A stretch of 64,000 nt of DNA from CADEDV01 sp048498035 (GTDB lineage: Bacteria; Bacteroidota; Bacteroidia; Chitinophagales; Chitinophagaceae), in assembly GCA_048498035.1 (NCBI GenBank), contig JBEHYT010000008.1, forward strand, positions 62,001 through 126,000, in the 5' to 3' direction. The position numbers were made by a program, and so were the translations under genes. Positions within the stretch are counted from its first letter, which is position 1; each line of letters opens with the position of its first letter. Shown here in pieces: positions 42,691-51,480 of this stretch. Under the pieces are notes generated by a model. The model was not told where the DNA came from. It saw only the letters and a list, made by a program, of their open reading frames with translations, and ran no database searches.

Positions 42691-45600
42691 TTATGATATT
42701 GAATCGTAAAGCCATACACGCATCAGGGAAAGCAATTGATCTGTATCTACGGGTTTTGAAATATAATCAGACGCGCCGGCCTGCATACATTTTTCCCGAT
42801 CGCCCATCATGGCTTTCGCCGTTACGGCAATAACAGGCAGCCTTTTCCACCTGGCGTTTTTCCGGATACGGGCGATGGTTTCAAAACCATCCATTTCCGG
42901 CATCATCATATCCATCAATACAATATCAACTTTTTCATTGCTTTCCAGCACCTGTAGCGCCTCACGGCCATCCACCGCAGGCAGCACGGTCATATTGTGT
43001 CGCTCCAGCGCTTTGGTCAATGCAAAAATATTACGCACGTCGTCATCCGCTACCAGCACTGTTTTATTCCGGAGCACTTCATCAAGCTTTCCGAGACCGC
43101 GTTTTTCAGCGCGCTTTTCATTACCCTGGTCTACCAGGTGCAGGAACAATGACACTTCATTGAGAATACGCTGGTAAGATTGCGCAGTTTTTACCACGAT
43201 AGCATCTGCATACTGGCGTATCCGTTGTTCTTCTGTCCTGGACAGGCTTTGACCGGTAAAAATAATCACCGGGACATGTTCAAGTTCCGCGTTTTGTCGC
43301 ACCAGGTCCAGCGCTTCATAGGCCTTTAATCCCGGTAATCCCATATCGAGAATAACGCAGTTCACCTCTTTTTTCTTCAGGGTGTCGGCGCTCTTACTTA
43401 CATCATCGGAGATTTCTGCCGTTACGGAGTTCGACGACAAGTAATAAGCGAGCGCCTTTGCATGGTAGGAATTATCTTCAATGATCAATACCTTTTTCTG
43501 CCCGTTGCTGATGGTCTGTTCAATTTTCTCCAGGATGGAGTTCATCTGTTCAAAGATCACAGGCTTGTTGATAAAGTCGATAGCCCCACGTGTCAAACTT
43601 TCCTTCCTAACTTCAAAAGACGACATGATATGCACAGGGATATGTCTTGTTCGGGAATCCCGTTTCAATTCATCCATTACAGAAAGACCGTCTTTCACGG
43701 GCAACTGGATATCCATCAGGATGCCCACGGGCAGGTAGCTTACAGCCAGGTCAAATGCTTCATCACCTCTAGCAGTATGCAGTACTTTGTAACCGCGCTG
43801 CCGTGCAAAGTCGAGCAATGCTTTCGCAAAATTATTATCGTCTTCCACTACCAGTATGGACCGATCACCCGGTTTGAGCTGTTTACGATCGTCTGGAAGA
43901 GAGGCATGCGTTTCAGTGAGAACAAAAGTGCTTTTCACCGTTTCGCTTCCTGTGGAAGTGGCATGGGCTGCCTGGTTGGGCATTGAGCCCTGACCGGCTT
44001 CAACAGCACCTGCGTTGGTGGTAGCATTTCCTTCTCCGGTTTGTGCAACAGCTGGTTTCATTTTAAACAGCGGAATGTTGAGCGTAAACCGGCTACCCTT
44101 ACCCACCTCACTTTCCAGCGTTATTTCACCGGAAAGTAATCGTGCCAGTTGTCGGCTGATGGAAAGACCAAGCCCGGTTCCTCCATATTTGCGCTTGGTA
44201 GATCCGTCTGCCTGTTGAAAGGCTTCAAAGATCAGGTATTGTTTATCCTGTGGAATACCGATGCCGGTATCTTCCACCGCAAACAGCACCTGTGTATCGT
44301 CAGCCGGTGAAAGATTCACCAGCAGGTTGATGGAGCCCTTTTGCGTAAACTTGAGCGCATTGGAAATAAGATTTTTAAGGATTTGTTCCAACCGAAGTTT
44401 ATCGGTTTCTATAATTCCCGGGACATTTTCCGCTACGTTAATATTAAATGCAACATTTTTTTCTTTTGCCAATGGCTGGAACAGCGACCGCATATCCTGC
44501 ATCACATCCGCCACTGCCACGCGTTCGTAATCAAGTTCCAGCTTGCCGGCTTCAATTTTTGACAGATCAAGAATTTCATCGATCAATTGCAGTAAGCCGT
44601 GACCGGACGTTTGAATTACACTGGCGTACTCCACCTGTTCCGTGGTTAAATTGCCCTGGTTGTTTTCTGCCAGCAGTCTGGACAGGAGCAGTACGGAATT
44701 GAGCGGCGTTCGCAACTCGTGCGACATATTAGCGAGAAACTCCGATTTGTATTTTGTGCTCAGCGCTAATTCTTCTGCTTTCTGTTGAATCTCCAGGTTA
44801 CGTAAAACAACAATGTGATTTTTCTCTTCGAGCATTCGGGAACGTTCTTCCAGTTCCTGGTTGGTTTCCAACAATTCTTCCTGCTGCACTTTTAACTCTT
44901 CTTCCGAGGTTTGTAATTTCTCGGCCTGCACTTCCAGTTCAGCGTTGATATTTTCCAGTTCACGATGTTGTTCCTGTAGTTCTTCGGCCTGTGCCTGCGT
45001 TTCTTCCAGTAATTGTTTCAGCCGCTCACGGTTATTTGCGGTATTTACCGCCACGCCCAGCGTTTCACTGATGCGTTGCAAAAACGCAAGATGGCCTTCT
45101 GTAAAAACACCCAGGGTACCAATTTCGATCACGCCAACAGTGGCGCCTTCAAAACGAACGGGCACGAGTAATAATTCCCGTGGTTTAATAATACCACCAG
45201 TGAACGTGGTGTAAAGACCTTCTTCCACATTTTTGATCCAGCTTACTTTAGCCTGTTCAAAGCATTGTCCAACCAATCCTTCTCCACTTTTAACCCTTGT
45301 ACTACGGATAGACATTGGCAGGGCCATGCCTCCGGCGATGTACAGGCTTTCATCTGTATCTGCCAGGTAGAGGGCACCCATGTTAGCATGTACATAATGC
45401 GCAATAAATGCGATGGCCTGATCACTCATTTCAGGAAGGGAGCGGTCTCCGGCGATGGATTCTCCCAATTGCGCAGCACCTTCTTCCTGCCAGCGGTTTT
45501 CTTCAATCTCGTTAAAATTTTTCTCCAGTGCACTAGCCATTTTATTGAGTGAAATGGCCAGTCCTCCCAGGCGGTCTTTTCCTTCCTCGCTCACCCGTGT

Positions 45601-46335
45601 GGTATAATCGCCGTCGGCGAAACGGGAAGCGAGCGTTTCCACCACTTCAATCCTCCGGGTGATATCAATATCCTTTTCGCGGAGATCATCGGCCAGTTTT
45701 GTCTTGTCGCGAAAATTATCCATCAATCGTTTAAAGAAGACAGCCGTGATAACAACGGCCAATACGGAGGCGAGAATAATGGCAATTGGAGCGAAGCGGC
45801 TAAAGCGGGATTGAACGGCCGTTCTTTGCGCCAGCAGTCCTTGTTCTATGTGCTGGATCTTCTGGATCAGCAACCTGGCTTTTGCCATATATGCATTCCC
45901 ATCCCGAAGGCGGAAAATATCTACCTGAAGCCCGTTGCCCAGGTCTTCAATCGTTTGCTGAAGAATGCTGTAGCGGCGATTCATGATCAGTTCCAGTGAA
46001 TCGCAGTTTTCCTGTTGTTCGAGATTGTCGCCGGTCAGCCCACGCAGGGATTCCAATAATTGTTTGGCGCGCTGTTCCGAACCGCGATAAGGTTCGAGGA
46101 AATCGGCCTGTTTGGTAAGTGCGTAGCCGCGCTGCCCGGTTTCCGCGTCCGTCATTTCGGAAATGAGTTGTTCAGAAACCTGGAGCACCTGTTTGGTGTG
46201 ATCCACCCATTTTGAACTTTCGATCAGGTTGGTAATAGTATAATAAGATGCCACTGCGCTGAGCAGCAGTAATATCATCGAGATCACGAATCCTGAAACG
46301 AGGCTCCGGTTGAGATTAGATTTTTTGCTTGTCAT
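42691..46335 (-). CDS. CHASE3-HAMP-GAF hybrid histidine kinase with three receivers
   Basis: Inner-membrane sensor of 1214 residues. Domains: span 12-32, periplasmic CHASE3 (~35-175, with MTDAETGQRGYALT), span 183-203, HAMP to ~270, GAF ~295-435, and a long coiled coil 430-530 rich in Glu and Gln. HisKA has His539 in NMSHELRTP; the ATPase has DTGIGIP and GGTGLGLSIS. Three receivers have Asp875, Asp997 and Asp1142. REC2 is divergent (LDMGLPGLKAYE, ending VVKTAQ), REC3 canonical. A low-complexity Ala/Thr linker precedes REC1. It overlaps the upstream kinase gene by 20 bases. Confidence 0.93.
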   Translation of the reverse strand: MTSKKSNLNRSLVSGFVISMILLLLSAVASYYTITNLIESSKWVDHTKQVLQVSEQLISEMTDAETGQRGYALTKQADFLEPYRGSEQRAKQLLESLRGLTGDNLEQQENCDSLELIMNRRYSILQQTIEDLGNGLQVDIFRLRDGNAYMAKARLLIQKIQHIEQGLLAQRTAVQSRFSRFAPIAIILASVLAVVITAVFFKRLMDNFRDKTKLADDLREKDIDITRRIEVVETLASRFADGDYTTRVSEEGKDRLGGLAISLNKMASALEKNFNEIEENRWQEEGAAQLGESIAGDRSLPEMSDQAIAFIAHYVHANMGALYLADTDESLYIAGGMALPMSIRSTRVKSGEGLVGQCFEQAKVSWIKNVEEGLYTTFTGGIIKPRELLLVPVRFEGATVGVIEIGTLGVFTEGHLAFLQRISETLGVAVNTANNRERLKQLLEETQAQAEELQEQHRELENINAELEVQAEKLQTSEEELKVQQEELLETNQELEERSRMLEEKNHIVVLRNLEIQQKAEELALSTKYKSEFLANMSHELRTPLNSVLLLSRLLAENNQGNLTTEQVEYASVIQTSGHGLLQLIDEILDLSKIEAGKLELDYERVAVADVMQDMRSLFQPLAKEKNVAFNINVAENVPGIIETDKLRLEQILKNLISNALKFTQKGSINLLVNLSPADDTQVLFAVEDTGIGIPQDKQYLIFEAFQQADGSTKRKYGGTGLGLSISRQLARLLSGEITLESEVGKGSRFTLNIPLFKMKPAVAQTGEGNATTNAGAVEAGQGSMPNQAAHATSTGSETVKSTFVLTETHASLPDDRKQLKPGDRSILVVEDDNNFAKALLDFARQRGYKVLHTARGDEAFDLAVSYLPVGILMDIQLPVKDGLSVMDELKRDSRTRHIPVHIMSSFEVRKESLTRGAIDFINKPVIFEQMNSILEKIEQTISNGQKKVLIIEDNSYHAKALAYYLSSNSVTAEISDDVSKSADTLKKKEVNCVILDMGLPGLKAYEALDLVRQNAELEHVPVIIFTGQSLSRTEEQRIRQYADAIVVKTAQSYQRILNEVSLFLHLVDQGNEKRAEKRGLGKLDEVLRNKTVLVADDDVRNIFALTKALERHNMTVLPAVDGREALQVLESNEKVDIVLMDMMMPEMDGFETIARIRKNARWKRLPVIAVTAKAMMGDREKCMQAGASDYISKPVDTDQLLSLMRVWLYDSIS

Positions 46336-47827
46336 TTTCTTTTACAGTAGCAGTGTTTAGGTTGTATGGTTGGCGATAAGGAAGAGTGAAGTAGAAAGTT
46401 GAACCCTGGCCGGGTTCACTGTGCACACCGTATTCAGCGCCATGCCGCTCCAGGATATCGGCACTGATATACAATCCCAGCCCCAGCCCCTGGAAATGCG
46501 TGGTTGATTCCGGTGTGCGATAAAATTTATCAAAAACGAAATTCTGTTTGTCGCGCGCAATGCCGATACCAAAATCCTGTACCATCACAGACAGTTTGTT
46601 ACCGGGCAACTTTTTGGCAATGATGTTTACGCATTTATTGACTGGTGAATATTTTACCGCATTGGAGAGATAGTTGGCGAGTACCTGTTCAAGCCGGCCT
46701 TCATCGCCATGAACAACTGCATCGGCATCGCCCTGGATATTGAATTCGTAATCGGGATGGCTTTGCCGAAGCATTTCTACCGTATTGCAAAGCATTACAT
46801 TGAAATCAAAATCGGTCTTGTCCATTTTCAATTTTCCGCTTTCGATCTTGGAAATATCAAGCAGGTCTGCAATCAGCGAATCGAGTTTATTGATTTGTGC
46901 CAGTGTGCGTTCTACATACAGCCAGGTAGGATCATCCGGTTTTAATACGCGTTGCAGCAACTGGATATAGCCTTTCATGCTGGTCAGCGGCGTTTTCAGT
47001 TCGTGGCTGGCCACGCTGATAAATTCATCTTTTCGTTTGCTGGCCTGTTTTTGTTCATCGATATCGGTGAAGGTGCCAACCCACTTGATGATCTCTTCTT
47101 TTTTACGAATGGGCGCGGTGCGCAGCAAAAAATAGCGGTATTCTTCATTTTCATTACGGCGCATCCGCACTTCGCGTTCCAAAGGCTGGCGGTTGGATGC
47201 CATTCCGCTGATGATCATCGACAGCGGTACATCATCGGGATGGGTGTCCGGAAAGCCTGTTGCAGTTCCTGTATAGGATTGCCAGTGCTGGTTGGCATAT
47301 TCGATGGTTCCATCAGCGCTGGTGGTAAAGGCAATTTGTGGAATTGATTCCAGGATGGAGATAAACTGGCTGGCCTTCTCCTGGCTGTCTTCCTGCGCCT
47401 TTTTTCGAAATTCAATTTCATTGCGCAATTTCCCCTGCATTTCACTCAACTGTCGTTTTTGTTCGTAGAGTTTATACAGGGTGTTTACCTTCAGTAAAAA
47501 GATGTCCGGGTCTATCGGCTTGGTGATATAATCAATGGCGCCGGAATTATAACCGCGGGTAATGAACTTTTTGTCGGTATTAACTGCGCTCAGAAAGATG
47601 ATCGGGATGTCGTTGGTGCGACTGATACCAGAAATTGTTTCAGCCACTTCAAAGCCGTCCATGCCCGGCATCTGTACATCAAGGATGATGAGGCCATAGT
47701 TATTCCGGATCACTTTTTTCAAGGCTTCTTCCCCGCTTTCGGCGGTATGCACGGAGTACCCGTGAAGGGTAAGTAGCGACTGGAATGAAAGGAGGTTTTC
47801 CCTTTTATCGTCCACGACGAGAATCAT
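46316..47827 (-). CDS. REC-PAS histidine kinase
   Basis: A soluble 503-residue kinase: an N-terminal receiver with Asp50 in LIILDVQMPGMDG and TKPID, a short coiled coil, PAS (~145-262, IPQIAFTTSADGTIEYANQ), HisKA with His275 in VASHELKTPLTSMKG, and an ATPase domain with NYLSNAVKYSP, DFGIGIARDKQ and GLGLGLYIS. A receiver ahead of the kinase suggests that it is tuned by phosphate from another kinase. It is first in the operon, upstream of the hybrid kinase, response regulator, CheR and CheB genes. Confidence 0.92.
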   Translation of the reverse strand: MILVVDDKRENLLSFQSLLTLHGYSVHTAESGEEALKKVIRNNYGLIILDVQMPGMDGFEVAETISGISRTNDIPIIFLSAVNTDKKFITRGYNSGAIDYITKPIDPDIFLLKVNTLYKLYEQKRQLSEMQGKLRNEIEFRKKAQEDSQEKASQFISILESIPQIAFTTSADGTIEYANQHWQSYTGTATGFPDTHPDDVPLSMIISGMASNRQPLEREVRMRRNENEEYRYFLLRTAPIRKKEEIIKWVGTFTDIDEQKQASKRKDEFISVASHELKTPLTSMKGYIQLLQRVLKPDDPTWLYVERTLAQINKLDSLIADLLDISKIESGKLKMDKTDFDFNVMLCNTVEMLRQSHPDYEFNIQGDADAVVHGDEGRLEQVLANYLSNAVKYSPVNKCVNIIAKKLPGNKLSVMVQDFGIGIARDKQNFVFDKFYRTPESTTHFQGLGLGLYISADILERHGAEYGVHSEPGQGSTFYFTLPYRQPYNLNTATVKENDKQKI

Positions 47828-47907
47828 CGAAAAAAGTTATTTTAGGGTCTGAAACGAATGATAATGAAATGACTAGCCCGAAATGAATGTAGAATAAATG
47901 CAAAATA

Positions 47908-47927
47908 GTGTAGAAAATATTCCACAC
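47908..47927. promoter_or_regulatory. Palindrome in the region between the kinase operon and the carboxylase gene
   Basis: GTGTAGAAAATATTCCACAC pairs at eight of ten positions. It lies in a 271-base divergent intergenic region, just upstream of a minus-strand near-match to the -7 element (plus-strand CAAAATAG at 47901-47908). It is an operator candidate for the kinase operon. The rest of 47828-48098 holds only the carboxylase promoter. Confidence 0.4.
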
Positions 47928-48045
47928 TTTTTCCTGCCTGTGGTGGCGAGAAAGTTTTGGCAAATGGTGATATGTACTTCTACGCGCGATCTGGCTTGTG
48001 TTTCATTATTTTGATTGCAGTAGTGCTGCCAAACCTGTGCCTTAA

Positions 48046-48079
48046 TTTGTACCGGGCTGGCGGCCAGTTATTATATTTG
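48046..48079 (+). promoter_or_regulatory. Promoter of the acyl-CoA carboxylase gene
   Basis: TTTG at 48046-48049 and TATATTTG at 48072-48079, spacer 22 bases (slightly long). The -7 element is an exact match. Leader of about 13 bases before ATG 48099. Confidence 0.5.
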
Positions 48080-48098
48080 CTCACTAACACCTGGTAGT

Positions 48099-49724
48099 AT
48101 GAATCTGGATTTTAATAGGAATGAGGATGTAATGCGATTGGCTTTATCGGACTTGCGAAAGAAACTGGAAAAGATCCATGAAGGTGGCGGTAAGAAGGCG
48201 ATTGAAAAGCAGCATGAGCGGAAGAAATTAACGGCCCGGGAGCGGATTGATTACCTGGTAGACAAGGACCGCCCGTTTGTGGAAATTGGTGCGATGGCTG
48301 GTTATGAGATGTATGCGGAGCAGGGCGGCTGTCCGGCTGGTGGAACGGTGGCGGGTGTTGGTTATGTGAGTGGCCGCCAGTGTGTGATTGTGGCCAATGA
48401 TCAAACGGTGAAGGCGGGCGCCTGGTTTCCGATTACGGGCAAAAAGAACCTGCGGATGCAGGAGATTGCAATGGAAAACCGGTTGCCGGTCATTTACCTG
48501 GTGGATAGTGCGGGTGTGTATTTACCGATGCAGGATGAGATCTTTCCCGACAAAGAGCATTTTGGGCGAATTTTCCGAAACAACGCACGTATGAGCGCGA
48601 TGGGCATTACGCAAATAGCGGCGGTGATGGGTGCATGCGTAGCAGGTGGCGCATACCTTCCGATCATGAGTGATGAAACATTGATGGTGGAAGAGAATGG
48701 TTCCATTTTCCTGGCCGGCCCGTACCTGGTGAAAGCGGCCATAGGGGAAACGATTGATGCGGAAACCCTGGGTGGCGCAACAACGCATACGGAAGTGTCG
48801 GGCATTGCCGATTACAAGTTTAAAACGGAGCAGGAATGCCTGGACCGTGTTCGGAAAATTATGAGTTTGTTGGGTGAACCGGCGCGGGCGGGATTTGACC
48901 GTGTAAAGCCGCTGGCGCCAAAGAAGGATCCGGCAGAGCTTTATGGAATATTTGCAGCGGAGGGGAAGCCGTACGACATGGTGGATATTATCGAGCGGAT
49001 TGTAGACGATTCGGTGTTTGAGCAGTTTAAGGAGGACTATGGAAAAACGATCCTTTGTGGTTATGCGCGTATTGAGGGTTGGGCAGTGGGTATTGTAGCT
49101 AACCAGCGGAAGATTGTAAAAAGCCGCAAAGGTGAGATGCAGATGGGCGGGGTGATTTACAACGACAGTGCGGATAAGGCGGCGCGCTTTATCCTGAATT
49201 GTAACCAGAAAAAAATTCCCCTGCTTTTTTTACAGGACGTAACGGGGTTTATGGTGGGCAGCCGCAGCGAGCATGCCGGCATCATTAAGGACGGGGCGAA
49301 GCTGGTGAATGCGGTGGCCAACTCGGTGGTGCCGAAGATCACGGTAATTGTTGGTAACTCGTATGGCGCCGGGAATTACGCGATGTGTGGCAAAGCCTAT
49401 GACCCGAGGTTTATTTATGCCTGGCCAAGTGCCAAAATAGCGGTGATGGGGGGAGATCAGGCAGCTAAAACATTGTTACAGATACAGGTAGCAGGCATGA
49501 AGGCCCGAGGCCAGGAAGTGAGCCCGGAGGAAGAAGAGCAGTTGCTAAGCGAGATCCGGGGGCGCTATGAACGGCAGGCAACGCCCTGGTATGCCGCAGC
49601 CCGGCTTTGGGTAGATGCGATCATTGACCCGGCAGAAACCCGCCAACTGGTGGCCGAAGCGATCCGGGCGGCTGATCAAAACCCGGATGAGGATTCACTG
49701 AAACTGGGGGTTTTCCAGGTTTAA
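48099..49724 (+). CDS. Acyl-CoA carboxylase beta subunit (carboxyltransferase)
   Basis: Moves the carboxyl group from biotin to an acyl-CoA such as methylcrotonyl- or propionyl-CoA. The crotonase-like two-domain fold is evident: KLTARERIDYLVD near the start, CPAGGTVAGVGYVSGRQCVIVANDQTVKAG, the oxyanion glycine motif MGACVAGGAYLPIMSD, and in the second half GGVIYNDSADKAARFI and TVIVGNSYGAGNYAM. At 541 residues with the DSAGVYLPMQDEIFPDKEHFG segment it resembles methylcrotonyl-CoA carboxylase beta most. No biotin-carrying alpha subunit gene is nearby. Confidence 0.88.
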   Translation: MNLDFNRNEDVMRLALSDLRKKLEKIHEGGGKKAIEKQHERKKLTARERIDYLVDKDRPFVEIGAMAGYEMYAEQGGCPAGGTVAGVGYVSGRQCVIVANDQTVKAGAWFPITGKKNLRMQEIAMENRLPVIYLVDSAGVYLPMQDEIFPDKEHFGRIFRNNARMSAMGITQIAAVMGACVAGGAYLPIMSDETLMVEENGSIFLAGPYLVKAAIGETIDAETLGGATTHTEVSGIADYKFKTEQECLDRVRKIMSLLGEPARAGFDRVKPLAPKKDPAELYGIFAAEGKPYDMVDIIERIVDDSVFEQFKEDYGKTILCGYARIEGWAVGIVANQRKIVKSRKGEMQMGGVIYNDSADKAARFILNCNQKKIPLLFLQDVTGFMVGSRSEHAGIIKDGAKLVNAVANSVVPKITVIVGNSYGAGNYAMCGKAYDPRFIYAWPSAKIAVMGGDQAAKTLLQIQVAGMKARGQEVSPEEEEQLLSEIRGRYERQATPWYAAARLWVDAIIDPAETRQLVAEAIRAADQNPDEDSLKLGVFQV

Positions 49725-49725
49725 A

Positions 49726-49764
49726 AACCCCGGTGACCGGGTTAAAAAGTCGTTTTTTTTTTTT
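49726..49764 (+). terminator. Possible terminator after the carboxylase gene
   Basis: CCCGG (49729-49733) and CCGGG (49737-49741) form a short GC stem around TGA. A run of 12 T follows at 49753-49764. The T run is separated from the stem by 11 bases, so efficiency is doubtful. Confidence 0.4.
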
Positions 49765-49812
49765 GCGATATTTCCCTACTTTCACAACCTAATTAACACT
49801 AACTGAACGCTT

Positions 49813-50562
49813 ATGAGAAAATCTACGTTTTCCGGGGTACTACTTATAGCTATAAGCACGTTTTTTTTGCTGGAATCCTGCAGAAATGATGCTTATCTAA
49901 CGGAAAAGCCCCCTGTTCCCGATCAATCATTCTCTGAGGAATTCGACACAACTGCTGCAGCATTGTCTCGCGGTTGGGTAATCAGCAATCAGAGTGATCC
50001 GATTGGTCCTACTGTTTGGCAGGATGGCGGAAGCATTCCTCCTTTCTTTCCTGCCTATTCCAACAATGGTACTTATGCAGGTTTTATCGGAACGGATTAT
50101 CAATCCACTTCAGCCGCTGCAGGTTTAATCTCCAACTGGCTGATCTCACCAAAGGTGATTATGCAGAATGGGGACAAGATTATCTTCTATACCCGCGCAC
50201 TTACTTATTCACCGGGCTACACGTCTACAGATGTTACCGATTTCTCTAACAGGCTGCGTGTACGGATGAACAAGAATGGTTCAGATCTTCCTTCTACATT
50301 CAACATCACCCTGCTCGACATCAATCCATCTTACCTGGAATGGCACAATGCACCGGGCGTTTATGGTGGTGTTACGTATACGCAGGCGGATATTGCCAAT
50401 GCTTATCCTGCGCAGTGGACGCGTTATGAAGCAACGGTAGCTGGTCTTTCAAAACCTGTTGAAGGACGTTTTGGATTTGAGTATCATCTCGACGGTGGGG
50501 GATATGGCGGTTATGGTTCCGGTATCGGTATTGACCATGTTCAATACGTAAGCGTACACTAA
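49813..50562 (+). CDS. Choice-of-anchor J domain lipoprotein
   Basis: An exported lipoprotein of 249 residues: lipobox LLESC with Cys23, then one jelly-roll domain of the choice-of-anchor J type (SFSEEFDTTAAALSRGWVISN, NWLISPKVIMQNGDKIIFYT, and the closing strand GRFGFEYHLDGGGYGGYGSG followed by IGIDHVQYV). Such domains occur in cleaved adhesins and secreted hydrolases as binding modules. It has no enzymatic domain. A clear paralogue follows 39 bases downstream. Role: surface binding protein, ligand unknown. Confidence 0.82.
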   Translation: MRKSTFSGVLLIAISTFFLLESCRNDAYLTEKPPVPDQSFSEEFDTTAAALSRGWVISNQSDPIGPTVWQDGGSIPPFFPAYSNNGTYAGFIGTDYQSTSAAAGLISNWLISPKVIMQNGDKIIFYTRALTYSPGYTSTDVTDFSNRLRVRMNKNGSDLPSTFNITLLDINPSYLEWHNAPGVYGGVTYTQADIANAYPAQWTRYEATVAGLSKPVEGRFGFEYHLDGGGYGGYGSGIGIDHVQYVSVH

Positions 50563-50601
50563 ACCAGGCTGCATCTGTAAACCATTAAAGCATCAACAAA
50601 C

Positions 50602-51405
50602 ATGACAATGAAAAAACTATATACCGGAGCGCTTTTCGCTGCTGTGATGACTATTGCTGCATCCTGTGGACGTGAAAAGCTTCCTGCTACAGAAACAACG
50701 GATACGCCTGTTGTGTCTGATGGCTCTTTCAGTGAAGAATTTACCAATGCCGGCGATCTTACATCAAAGGGTTGGGTATTTCGCAACAACAGTAATCCCA
50801 TTGGTGTAAGTGGTTGGAGACAGGGACGCTATGAAGCGGGTAATGCCGTGCAATATAAATTTCTTGCACCGGTTCCCTACCTCGGTTTCCCTGCGTATTC
50901 CGCATCTAAAACACCTAATGATTTTATCAGTTGTGATCTTTCTGCTGCAAGTGATGCAGCAACCGGCACATCAAACTACAGTGCATGGCTGATCAGCCCT
51001 GCCGTACCGATGCGCAACGGAAGCAAGCTTACATTCTATACACGTTCAGCAGATGATTCACAATACCCTGTGTATTGTAAAGATCGTATGCAGATTCGTT
51101 TTAACCTTACGGACGGCTCTGCCAATGTAGGAACATCAGAAACCAGTGTAGGTATGTTTACAACGCTGGCCAGTGACATCAACTCCGGCTACGTATACAA
51201 CGATCCTTCTTCCGGCTCCGGTGGTGGTTACCCCGAAGTATGGACGCAGGTTACGATTACGCTGAGCGGTTTACCGCCTGCAGGCATCGACAAAGGCCGG
51301 TTCGCCTTCCGCTATTTTGCTGAAGACGCTGGTTATTTTGGCGGCAGTTCCGGTGATAACTTCCCTACTGTTGTAGGTATCGATCAACTGGTATACACGT
51401 ATTAA
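50602..51405 (+). CDS. Choice-of-anchor J domain lipoprotein, paralogue
   Basis: A 267-residue sister of the preceding lipoprotein. It has a lipobox (TIAASC), then SFSEEFTNAGDLTSKGWVFRNNSNPIG, SAWLISPAVPMRNGSKLTFYT, and the closing GRFAFRYFAEDAGYFGGSSG, VVGIDQLVY. It differs by an insertion carrying a patch with more cysteine and tyrosine (YPVYCKDRMQIRF). Either ATG 50602 or 50608 can start it. A strong terminator follows, so the pair forms a two-gene unit created by tandem duplication. Confidence 0.82.
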   Translation: MTMKKLYTGALFAAVMTIAASCGREKLPATETTDTPVVSDGSFSEEFTNAGDLTSKGWVFRNNSNPIGVSGWRQGRYEAGNAVQYKFLAPVPYLGFPAYSASKTPNDFISCDLSAASDAATGTSNYSAWLISPAVPMRNGSKLTFYTRSADDSQYPVYCKDRMQIRFNLTDGSANVGTSETSVGMFTTLASDINSGYVYNDPSSGSGGGYPEVWTQVTITLSGLPPAGIDKGRFAFRYFAEDAGYFGGSSGDNFPTVVGIDQLVYTY

Positions 51406-51424
51406 TTTTTCAGGATGATATTAG

Positions 51425-51453
51425 AAGCTGCCTCAAGGGGCAGCTTTTTTTTT
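51425..51453 (+). terminator. Intrinsic terminator after the lipoprotein pair
   Basis: AAGCTGCC (51425-51432) pairs with GGCAGCTT (51439-51446) around TCAAGG, followed directly by a T tract to 51453. It is the clearest intrinsic terminator in the window. Confidence 0.85.
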
Positions 51454-51480
51454 GCCATAATTTTGCGATCTTGTGTACCT

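Noticed and set aside
43462..43986. 174-residue plus-strand open frame
   Set aside because: Antisense to the receiver domains of the hybrid kinase; rich in Phe, His and Ile as expected from a shadow frame.
40908..47827. Complete chemotaxis operon
   Set aside because: CheA, CheW, CheY-flagellar targets and receptors are missing; only CheR and CheB domains are found with histidine kinases.
47908..47932. Terminator from the palindrome followed by TTTTT
   Set aside because: It lies upstream of both divergent genes, so no transcript is expected to end there; an operator role is more likely.
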